From Bacteroidales bacterium UBA1628 (GTDB lineage: Bacteria; Bacteroidota; Bacteroidia; Bacteroidales; UBA932), in contig DCMG01000003.1 in NCBI GenBank assembly GCA_002321335.1, positions 42,978 to 57,860 on the forward strand: 14,883 nucleotides of DNA, given 5' to 3'. A program made the position numbers and the translations under genes. Within the stretch, counting starts at the first letter, position 1. Every line of letters begins with the position of its first letter. Shown in pieces: positions 6,702 to 12,600 of the stretch. The notes below the pieces were generated by a model. The model was not told the DNA's origin. It ran no database searches and saw only the letters and a list, made by a program, of their open reading frames with translations.

Positions 6702-7718
6702 CTACGGAATGGACGGTCGAAGAATCTCAGCGATTGCATCGGTCTCGATCAAGAAGCCGTCGTGGCCGTAGGGGGTCTCGACCTGATGATAGTCGGAGCC
6801 AGGAATCAGAGCCGAGAGAGGCTTCATGTCCTCAGGAGGGAACAGTTCATCGGAGGACATACAGATGAATGTGCAATCAGCCTTGATCCGAGACAAAGCG
6901 GCGGCGACACCTCCTCGGCCACGCCCCACATTGTTGCTGTCAACCTCGTCACAGACATAGAGGTAGGAATATGCGTCCCAGTCCTTGACAAATTTGGAGG
7001 TCTGGTGGCGGTAGTAGGATCCGACCTTGCCGGCGAACACCGTGTCGTCACTGTCCTCGTTCTGCTTGAAGAGGCCCTCCTCGCAGCGGTAGGTCAGCAG
7101 GGCTATTGCGCGGGCAGCCTTCAGACCCTCCATGCCGCCATTAAGGTCACGGTGCTCCTTAAAGGTCGGATCAGCCAGAAGCGCCATGCGGCTGGCGGCG
7201 TTGAAGCCGGCGAGCCAAGGAGTCACCCGGGCGCCTGTTGCGATAAAGAATATCTTTCCGAATATGTCAGGGCGCATCACTGCCCACTCAAAGGACATGA
7301 ATCCGCCCATCGATGTTCCGATCAGCACGTCAATCTTCTCTATTCCAAGATGCTGCCTCAGAAGGTCGAAAGCTCTCACGGTGTCACGGACGGTCACGCG
7401 GGGGAACTCGAAATAGTAAGGCTTCCCGGTCTTAGGATTTGTGGAAGCCGGTCCAGAGGAGCCACAGGCGGAACCGAGGACATTGGCGCAGATCACGAAA
7501 TACTTCTCGGTGTCTATCAGCTTGCCGGGTCCCACAAGCGCGGGCCACCATTGTCCCTCCGGATCGGAATTGGCGGTCAAGGCATGACAAAGCCAGACCA
7601 CTTTCTTGTCCGGTGAATATCCTGACGGCGATGCGTGGTACGCTATTTCCAGATTGTCAATGCTTCCACCTGCCTCGAACTCAAACGTTCCGTCATATTT
7701 ATAGATGTGCTCAATCAT
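6702..7718 (-). CDS. metX: Homoserine O-acetyltransferase
   Basis: MetX acylates L-homoserine, usually with acetyl-CoA, committing it to methionine synthesis. The 338-residue protein (ATG at 7718; a TTG two codons upstream is unlikely) is an alpha/beta hydrolase-fold enzyme. The nucleophile elbow is GTSMGG with S136, and D290 (SSDELFPP) and H319 (YGHDGFL) complete the triad. LCHALTANSDPEGQWW at 43-58 and the stretch LGSACGSSGPASTNP at 81-95 are typical MetX signatures. Whether the donor is acetyl- or succinyl-CoA cannot be settled by eye. It is the first gene of a probable pair with the FAD oxidoreductase. Upstream are a -7-like box and two tandem 11-bp repeats; no SAM riboswitch was recognised. 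Confidence 0.93.
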   Translation of the reverse strand: MIEHIYKYDGTFEFEAGGSIDNLEIAYHASPSGYSPDKKVVWLCHALTANSDPEGQWWPALVGPGKLIDTEKYFVICANVLGSACGSSGPASTNPKTGKPYYFEFPRVTVRDTVRAFDLLRQHLGIEKIDVLIGTSMGGFMSFEWAVMRPDIFGKIFFIATGARVTPWLAGFNAASRMALLADPTFKEHRDLNGGMEGLKAARAIALLTYRCEEGLFKQNEDSDDTVFAGKVGSYYRHQTSKFVKDWDAYSYLYVCDEVDSNNVGRGRGGVAAALSRIKADCTFICMSSDELFPPEDMKPLSALIPGSDYHQVETPYGHDGFLIETDAIAEILRPSIP

Positions 7719-7745
7719 TTTCAATGGTATTTGTCACTGAACTTC

Positions 7746-7758
7746 GGCAAACCTTGCC
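7746..7758. repeat. Small hairpin in the metX leader
   Basis: GGCAA (7746-7750) and TTGCC (7754-7758) form a perfect 5-bp stem with a 3-nt loop in the untranslated leader of metX, about 30 bp before the start codon. It is too small to call a riboswitch or attenuator. Confidence 0.3.
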
Positions 7759-7766
7759 TATTCTAT

Positions 7767-7788
7767 TAATATTTCAGTAATATTTCAG
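7767..7788. repeat. Two adjacent 11-bp direct repeats at the metX promoter
   Basis: TAATATTTCAG occurs twice without a gap (7767-7777 and 7778-7788). The pair lies 5-26 bp downstream of the candidate metX -7 box, where transcription should begin. The 11-bp period is one helical turn, so a protein could bind both on one face. This makes it a candidate operator for methionine control, by inference only. Confidence 0.5.
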
Positions 7789-7792
7789 CATG

Positions 7793-7800
7793 CAAATTTA
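7793..7800 (-). promoter_or_regulatory. -7 promoter element for metX
   Basis: On the minus strand this reads TAAATTTG, an exact match to TAnnTTTG. It lies about 75 bp upstream of the metX ATG. No -33 TTTG is present at 19-21 bp, so the promoter may depend on an activator or be weak. Confidence 0.45.
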
Positions 7801-7864
7801 GCAATCATTAAAGATTTTTAGCGCTTGTCGATATAATCAAGCATTCCGTAAGACAGAAAATGCT

Positions 7865-7872
7865 TACATTTG
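7865..7872 (+). promoter_or_regulatory. -7 promoter element for ispF
   Basis: TACATTTG is an exact match to TAnnTTTG, 58 bp upstream of the ispF ATG. No -33 box is recognisable at the right distance. It would drive the ispF-symporter pair away from metX. Confidence 0.45.
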
Positions 7873-7930
7873 TCTTATTGGCCTTGATGCAAGATTATTA
7901 TTGTGCCAATCATAGCTAAACGGAATTGTT

Positions 7931-8455
7931 ATGGAGAATTACAGAATAGGCAACGGCTACGATGTCCACGCCCTCAAAGAAGGGCTGCCAATGTGGCTCT
8001 GCGGAATCAAAATAGAAAGTGAAACCGGCTTTGTGGCGCATTCGGACGGCGATGTGGCCATCCATGCTCTATGCGATGCCCTTTTGGGAGCCGCCGCTCT
8101 GGGAGACATTGGACTGCATTTCCCTGACAATGATGACAGATGGAAGGGTGTTGACAGCAAACTGCTTCTGAAAGAGGTAATGACAAAGGTCAGAGCCAAA
8201 GGCTACGAACTCGGCAACGCCGACATCACGATTGCCCTGCAGGCACCTAAACTGCGTCCACACATAGACACCATGCGTTCAAAACTCGCCGAAGTGATCG
8301 GAACAGACATCGATAGCATCTCAGTAAAAGCCACCACCACCGAACGTCTCGGCTTTGTCGGCAGAAAGGAAGGCTGCGAAGTCTGGGCGACAGTCATCAT
8401 ATTCAAGTCTCAGCCGACCCGAGACAATTCATCAGACTCACTAAAAAATCGCTGA
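7931..8455 (+). CDS. ispF: 2-C-methyl-D-erythritol 2,4-cyclodiphosphate synthase
   Basis: IspF catalyses the fifth step of the MEP isoprenoid pathway, closing the cyclic diphosphate with release of CMP. The product has 174 residues, slightly longer than the usual ~160 because of a polar tail (SQPTRDNSSDSLKNR). The divalent-metal ligands are D11 and H13 in GYDVHAL and H45 in HSDGDVAIHALCDALLGA. The C-terminal signature KATTTERLGFVGRKEG is intact. The enzyme acts as a cytosolic homotrimer in known members. It lies 2 bp before the symporter gene, so the two are surely co-transcribed, although no functional link between them is evident. Confidence 0.96.
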   Translation: MENYRIGNGYDVHALKEGLPMWLCGIKIESETGFVAHSDGDVAIHALCDALLGAAALGDIGLHFPDNDDRWKGVDSKLLLKEVMTKVRAKGYELGNADITIALQAPKLRPHIDTMRSKLAEVIGTDIDSISVKATTTERLGFVGRKEGCEVWATVIIFKSQPTRDNSSDSLKNR

Positions 8456-8457
8456 AT

Positions 8458-9912
8458 ATGAGCCCTTTGTCAGTCATTATCACAGTTTTGGCGTACTTCG
8501 CCGTGATGCTTGCGGTGTCCTGGATCTCCGCACGAAACGCCGACAACGCGGGATTCTTCAACGGAGGACGGAAAGCCCCATGGTGGATCGTGGCGATCGC
8601 GATGCTCGGAGCGCCGATGTCCGGCGTGACCTACGTTTCCGTGCCGGGGATGGTCGGCGTGGGAGGCACGGCTATGGGCTACATGCAGATGGTGCTTGGA
8701 TTCTTTGTCGGCTACATAATCATCGCCTTCGTCCTGACACCTATATTCTTCAAGATGAATATGGTGTCGATCTACCAATATCTTGACGACCGGTTCGGGG
8801 TCTCCTCGCACAAGACCGGAGCGTGGTTTTTCTTCATTTCCAAGATTTTGGGAGCCGCCGTCAGACTGTTTCTCGTGTGCGTGACCCTCCAGCTGATGAT
8901 CTTCGAGCCGCTCCATCTGCCGTTCATCCTGAACGTGGTGATCTCAGTGGCCATCGTGCTGCTGTACACATTCCGCGGCGGGGTGAAATCCGTGATCTGG
9001 ACGGACACATTGAAGACAGTCTGTATGATTGTGTCAATCGTGCTGGCTATCGTGTTCATCGCCAAGGATTTGGGACTGAACTTCTCCGGAGTGGTGCAGA
9101 CGGTGCGTGAGAGTGCATATTCAAAGATGTTCTTCTTCGACGATGTTAACCACCCCGAATATTTCTGGAAGCAGTTTCTGGCGGGCGTTTTCACTGTGAT
9201 TGCGATGACGGGTCTTGATCAGGACATGATGCAGCGCACACTGAGCAGCCGCAATGCGAAAGACTCGCAGAAGAACCTGATTACCAGCGGATTGTTGCAG
9301 ATTCCGGTGATATTCCTGTTCCTCTGCCTGGGAGTGCTCCTGTACATATTCGCCGGGCAGAAAGGCATCTCTGAGGTTGGTGACACGCTGTTCCCGGCAG
9401 TGGCGACAGGCGGCTGTCTGCCTACAATCGTGGGGGTTCTGTTCGTGATCGGACTCGTGTCGTGCGCGTTCGCGGCGGGAGGTTCGGCTTTGACTGCGCT
9501 GACCACGTCGTTCACGGTGGACATCATCGGCACCAAGGGAAAGAGCGAGGAACAGGTGACTTCAGTCAGGAAGAAGGTGCACCTGCTGATGGCGTTCCTG
9601 ATGGGAGTCGTGATCTTCGTCTTCTATCTGCTGAACACGAAATCGGCCATTGACGCGGTTTACAAGCTCGCAAGCTACACTTACGGGCCGATCCTGGGAA
9701 TGTTCGCGTTCGGGATATTCACAAAGAAGAAGGTCAACGACAAATGGGTGCCGCTGGTGGCCATCGTCGCTCCGGTTCTTTGCTTCATACTCCAGAGCAA
9801 CTCAGAAAGATGGTTCTGGGGCTACAAATTCAGTTATGAGCTGCTTCTCTTCAACGCTTTGTTCACGATTTTGGGACTTTGTCTGCTAATTCGCAGAAAA
9901 AAGTCGAATTAA
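8458..9912 (+). CDS. Sodium:solute symporter family protein
   Basis: This is a 484-residue inner-membrane transporter of the SSF (SLC5-like) family, with roughly 13 hydrophobic segments spread evenly along the chain. The N-terminal region shows the SSF pattern ADNAGFFNGGRKAPWW followed by the broken-helix region IAMLGAPMSGVTYVSVPG. SKILGAAVRLFLVCVTLQ (about 128-145) and the GLDQDMMQRTLSSRN loop (about 254-268) are also typical. The C-terminus is basic (RRKKSN). Such proteins couple Na+ entry to uptake of sugars, sialic acid, amino acids or other small solutes. The substrate cannot be told from the sequence or from the ispF neighbour. The tRNA promoter overlaps the last base of its coding sequence and the sequence just beyond. 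Confidence 0.9.
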   Translation: MSPLSVIITVLAYFAVMLAVSWISARNADNAGFFNGGRKAPWWIVAIAMLGAPMSGVTYVSVPGMVGVGGTAMGYMQMVLGFFVGYIIIAFVLTPIFFKMNMVSIYQYLDDRFGVSSHKTGAWFFFISKILGAAVRLFLVCVTLQLMIFEPLHLPFILNVVISVAIVLLYTFRGGVKSVIWTDTLKTVCMIVSIVLAIVFIAKDLGLNFSGVVQTVRESAYSKMFFFDDVNHPEYFWKQFLAGVFTVIAMTGLDQDMMQRTLSSRNAKDSQKNLITSGLLQIPVIFLFLCLGVLLYIFAGQKGISEVGDTLFPAVATGGCLPTIVGVLFVIGLVSCAFAAGGSALTALTTSFTVDIIGTKGKSEEQVTSVRKKVHLLMAFLMGVVIFVFYLLNTKSAIDAVYKLASYTYGPILGMFAFGIFTKKKVNDKWVPLVAIVAPVLCFILQSNSERWFWGYKFSYELLLFNALFTILGLCLLIRRKKSN

Positions 9913-9913
9913 T

Positions 9914-9944
9914 TTTGGCAATTCAGGATAAATCCCTATTTTTG
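9914..9944 (+). promoter_or_regulatory. Consensus promoter of the tRNA-sdhC unit
   Basis: TTTG (9914-9917), a 19-bp spacer and TATTTTTG (9937-9944) match both Bacteroides promoter boxes exactly. It begins 2 bp after the symporter stop and ends 32 bp before tRNA-Gln. It is the only good promoter I see upstream of the two tRNAs and the cytochrome b gene. Confidence 0.75.
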
Positions 9945-9976
9945 CAGTCCCGTTGCGAAGACACACGGAACATCAT

Positions 9977-10047
9977 TGAGATATGGTGTAATGGTAGCAC
10001 TACAGATTCTGGCTCTGTCAGTGAGGGTTCGAATCCTTCTATCTCAA
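9977..10047 (+). tRNA. tRNA-Gln (anticodon CTG)
   Basis: This is a 71-nt cloverleaf. The acceptor TGAGATA pairs with TATCTCA, the anticodon stem ACAGA pairs with TCTGT around the loop TTCTGGC, and the T-arm is GAGGG-TTCGAAT-CCTTC. The anticodon CTG reads the Gln codon CAG. The weak U1-A72 pair is typical of glutamine tRNAs. CCA is not encoded. Confidence 0.92.
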
Positions 10048-10053
10048 CACAAT

Positions 10054-10073
10054 CCGGCTCTGGCCGGTTTTTT
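10054..10073 (+). terminator. Intrinsic terminator between the two tRNA genes
   Basis: The stem CCGGC/GCCGG with loop TCTG (10054-10067) is followed by six T. It begins 7 nt after tRNA-Gln and ends 18 nt before the next tRNA. With only five base pairs it is likely to leak, which would let part of the transcription reach the second tRNA and sdhC. Confidence 0.6.
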
Positions 10074-10091
10074 ATGGCTCTTGCCAGGAAT

Positions 10092-10165
10092 GGCGGGGTA
10101 GCTCAGCTGGTTAGAGCGTCGGATTCATAATCCGGAGGTCGTGGGATCATGCCCCACTCCCGCTA
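10092..10165 (+). tRNA. tRNA with anticodon CAT (elongator Met, or Ile2), altered T-loop
   Basis: This is a 74-nt cloverleaf. The acceptor GGCGGGG faces TCCCGCT (G1-U72 and G7-U66 wobbles), the D-stem is GCTC/GAGC, and TCGGA/TCCGG surrounds the loop TTCATAA. The anticodon stem lacks the three G-C pairs of initiator tRNA, so this is an elongator Met or a CAT-type Ile2. The T-stem GTGGG/CCCAC is perfect, but the T-loop reads ATCATGC instead of TTCRANY, so T54 and A58 are replaced by A54 and T58. CCA is not encoded. Confidence 0.88.
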
Positions 10166-10192
10166 CAAACAAAGAAACTAATTAAGACGATA

Positions 10193-10885
10193 ATGGCGAA
10201 CGCATTTCACTATTCCATCGGAAGGAAATTCATCCAGGCTGTCAGCGGAGCATTTCTTATAATCTTCCTGCTGCTTCACGTGACGATTAACCTGTTCTCC
10301 GTCATTGACTCTTTCACAGGCAACTACAACGGACTTGACGGTCTCTTCGAGAAAGGCTGTGAGTTTATGGCACTTCCTATCGTGACCATAATGGTTCCGG
10401 TACTTGCCCTCGGTTTCATCATCCACATCTTCTACGGATGCTGGCTTACTTGGCAAAACATCAAGGCCCGTGGCGGTTACAAACGCTATGAGGCCGCAAG
10501 CGTCGCTGCCGCCGACTCATGGTCAGCGAAGAATATGGCTGTTCTCGGTGTTGTGATTCTCGGTTTCCTTGCTTTCCATCTTACCCACTTCTGGGCCAAG
10601 ATGCAGCTCGCGATGTTCATCGGCGCCGAAGAGGGCAATCCTTATGATCTTCTCGATGCTACTTTCGGACGATGGTGGGTGCTGGTTCTGTACCTCGCCT
10701 GGTTCGTGGCCATCTGGTTCCACCTTTGCCACGGTTTCTGGAGCATGTTCCAGACAGTTGGTTGGAACAACCAGGTATGGTTCAAGAGACTGAAAGTGAT
10801 CGGCATCGTGGTCGCCACGCTGATCTGCCTTGGCTTCGCGGCTGTTGGTATCAACGCATTCCTTCAGGCAAACGCATTGATATAG
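10193..10885 (+). CDS. sdhC: Succinate dehydrogenase/fumarate reductase cytochrome b subunit, without sdhA/sdhB next to it
   Basis: This is the membrane anchor of complex II, which binds two b-type haems and exchanges electrons with quinone. The protein has 230 residues and five hydrophobic segments. The haem-ligand histidines expected by comparison with the five-helix di-haem FrdC type are H29 (LLLHVTINL), H78 (FIIHIFYG), H129 (LAFHLTHFW) and one of H177/H180 (WFHLCHGFW). The sequence looks intact and functional. In Bacteroidota this gene normally leads an operon with the flavoprotein and iron-sulfur subunit genes. Here a strong terminator follows 24 bp after the stop, and the next gene is trpB2. 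The start codon is only 27 bp after a tRNA gene, leaving no room for a separate promoter, so it is probably transcribed with the tRNA. Confidence 0.9.
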   Translation: MANAFHYSIGRKFIQAVSGAFLIIFLLLHVTINLFSVIDSFTGNYNGLDGLFEKGCEFMALPIVTIMVPVLALGFIIHIFYGCWLTWQNIKARGGYKRYEAASVAAADSWSAKNMAVLGVVILGFLAFHLTHFWAKMQLAMFIGAEEGNPYDLLDATFGRWWVLVLYLAWFVAIWFHLCHGFWSMFQTVGWNNQVWFKRLKVIGIVVATLICLGFAAVGINAFLQANALI

Positions 10886-10909
10886 TCAAGGATTCTAAAG
10901 AAATTTCAA

Positions 10910-10938
10910 GGGCGACCGGAAACGGTTGCCCTTTTTTT
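10910..10938 (+). terminator. Strong intrinsic terminator after sdhC
   Basis: A 9-bp stem, GGGCGACCG/CGGTTGCCC (one G-U pair), closes a stable GAAA tetraloop and is followed by seven T. It closes the tRNA-sdhC transcription unit. Confidence 0.88.
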
Positions 10939-10952
10939 GTTATGCTTCCTCC

Positions 10953-10974
10953 GTTCACTTAGACTGTCGAAGCG
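10953..10974. repeat. Dispersed intergenic repeat, degenerate copy 2
   Basis: The stretch gttcacttagactgtcgaag plus cg matches copy 1 (1851-1872) at 18 of 22 positions, with the last 11 identical. It lies 15 bp after the sdhC terminator and 51 bp before trpB2. Confidence 0.5.
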
Positions 10975-11025
10975 AATAACACAGACAACATTGATTTATA
11001 ATAAACATTTAAAACGAACAACAAA

Positions 11026-12390
11026 ATGAGACAGAAAAAGTTCTTGCTCCCAGAGAGCGACATCCCGACAGCATGGTTTAACATGCAGGCAGTCATGCCC
11101 AACAAGCCAATGCCAATCCTGAACCCGGCCACACACGAGGCTTTGAAATCAGAAGATCTCTATCCTATCTTCTGCAAGGCCTGCGCCGACCAGGAACTCA
11201 ACACCACGGACGAGTGGATTCCTATTCCGGAGCCGGTTCGCGAGCAGTACGCCGGCTACAGATGCACTCCTCTGGTAAGGGCTTATGACCTCGAGGCCGC
11301 ACTCGGAACTCCGGCACACATCTATTTCAAGAATGAGAGCGTGTCCCCTGCCGGATCACACAAACTGAACTCGGCATTGGCTCAGGCCTACTACGCCAAG
11401 GAGCAGGGCATCACCAACATCACCACCGAGACCGGCGCCGGTCAATGGGGCGGAGCGCTTTCCTACGCCGCCAAGAAGTTCGGGCTGGACTGTGCCGTCT
11501 ACATGGTCAAGGTCAGCTTCTTCCAGAAGCCTTACAGAAGGTCTATCATGCAGACTTTCGGGGCGGACATCACCCCTTCCCCGTCCATGTCCACGAGGGC
11601 AGGCAAGGACATCATCACGGCCAATCCTAACGATCAGGGATCCCTTGGATGCGCTATCTCAGAGGCCATCGAACTGGCGGTCAGCACTCCGAACTGCAAG
11701 TACACGCTCGGCTCAGTACTGAACCACGTCTGCCTGCACCAGACAGTCATCGGGCTGGAGGCCGAGAAGCAGATGGAGATGTCCGGGGAATATCCGGACA
11801 TCGTGGTGGCCTGCTTCGGAGGCGGCTCGAACTTCAGCGGAATCGCCTATCCGTTCATGAGACATAACATCCAGGAAGGCAAAAAGACCCGATTCATCGC
11901 CGCGGAGCCATATTCATGCCCTAAACTCACAAGGGGTAAGTTTGAATATGACTTCGGTGACGAGGCCGGTATGACTCCGCTCCTGCCGATGTACACCCTC
12001 GGGCACGATTTCAAGCCTGCGACCATTCATGCCGGCGGGCTCCGCTACCACGGAGCGGGTGTGATCATGTCACAGCTGATGAAGGACGGCTACATGGAGG
12101 CTGTGGACATCGAGCAGACAGACGCATTCAAGGCCGGTGTCCTCTTCGCCCAGACCGAGGGCATCATCCCTGCGCCGGAATCATGCCATGCTATCGCAGC
12201 GACCATCAACGAAGCGCTCAAGTGCAAAAAGACTGGTGAAGAGAAGACAATCCTGTTCAACCTTTCCGGACACGGTTTCGTGGACATGAGCGCCTACGAC
12301 CAGTACTTCTCAGGGGAAATGCAGAACTACCACGTCTCAGACGAGGACCTCGCCAAGTACATCAAGTCTGCTGACGCGCTGAACAAATAG
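11026..12390 (+). CDS. trpB: Tryptophan synthase beta chain, TrpB2 type
   Basis: This PLP enzyme joins indole and L-serine (or a related donor) to make tryptophan. The product has 454 residues, longer than the ~400 of classical TrpB. The N-terminal extension and the signatures RCTPLVRAYDLE and KNESVSPAGSHKLNSA mark the TrpB2 subfamily. K113 in GSHKLNSA is the PLP lysine, E135 in TETGAGQWG is the catalytic glutamate, and GGGSN at 265-269 binds the PLP phosphate. TrpB2 proteins typically act without a TrpA partner; none is encoded here, and no other trp gene is nearby. No consensus promoter was found in the 87 bp between the sdhC terminator and the ATG. It might salvage free indole or use another nucleophile in this organism. 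Confidence 0.93.
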   Translation: MRQKKFLLPESDIPTAWFNMQAVMPNKPMPILNPATHEALKSEDLYPIFCKACADQELNTTDEWIPIPEPVREQYAGYRCTPLVRAYDLEAALGTPAHIYFKNESVSPAGSHKLNSALAQAYYAKEQGITNITTETGAGQWGGALSYAAKKFGLDCAVYMVKVSFFQKPYRRSIMQTFGADITPSPSMSTRAGKDIITANPNDQGSLGCAISEAIELAVSTPNCKYTLGSVLNHVCLHQTVIGLEAEKQMEMSGEYPDIVVACFGGGSNFSGIAYPFMRHNIQEGKKTRFIAAEPYSCPKLTRGKFEYDFGDEAGMTPLLPMYTLGHDFKPATIHAGGLRYHGAGVIMSQLMKDGYMEAVDIEQTDAFKAGVLFAQTEGIIPAPESCHAIAATINEALKCKKTGEEKTILFNLSGHGFVDMSAYDQYFSGEMQNYHVSDEDLAKYIKSADALNK

Positions 12391-12429
12391 TCGTCCGGCC
12401 ACAAGGGCTGTAATACAGATTCACACCTA

Positions 12430-12497
12430 AAGCCCAGAGAGCCTCTAACCTGAATTTTGCACGTCACCAAAATTCAGGTTAGAGGCTCTCTGGGCTT
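12430..12497. repeat. Perfect 30-bp inverted repeat with 8-nt loop
   Basis: The arms are 12430-12459 and 12468-12497 and are fully complementary. The arm opens with aagcccagagagcctctaac. It sits between the convergent genes trpB and the Xaa-Pro aminopeptidase, 39 bp after the trpB stop. A bidirectional terminator is the simple reading, but no T-run follows the stem on either strand. The stem is also far longer than most terminators. Confidence 0.9.
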
Positions 12498-12559
12498 ATT
12501 AAAGAAACCGAAAATTTCAACTGAATAATACATTCACCCAATGGTGCAGGTCGCTTTTT

Positions 12560-12581
12560 GGTCGCCGAGCCTGTCGAAGCG
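12560..12581. repeat. Dispersed intergenic repeat, copy 3
   Basis: The stretch ggtcgccgagcctgtcgaag plus cg is identical to copy 1 at 1851-1872 except for one base. It is flanked by GTCGCT (12550-12555), which pairs with AGCGAC (12578-12583), so this copy can also form a hairpin. It lies 20 bp from the 3' end of the aminopeptidase gene. Confidence 0.75.
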
Positions 12582-12600
12582 ACAAATGTCACGACATAAT

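Noticed and set aside
6762..7616. 284-codon open frame on the plus strand
   Set aside because: It is antisense to metX, which has a full catalytic triad. The long frame reflects the codon bias of metX.
7719..7930. SAM riboswitch ahead of metX
   Set aside because: I could not match the leader to the SAM-I or SAM-II consensus; only a 5-bp hairpin and tandem repeats are visible.
10092..10165. Initiator tRNA-fMet
   Set aside because: The anticodon stem lacks the three consecutive G-C pairs and the acceptor lacks the 1-72 mismatch of initiators.
9977..10165. Integration site of a mobile element at the tRNA genes
   Set aside because: I see no duplicated tRNA 3' end and no integrase in the window.
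12430..12497. CRISPR repeat or transposon end pair
   Set aside because: There is a single palindrome with an 8-nt loop, no spacers, no repeat series, and no transposase gene nearby.
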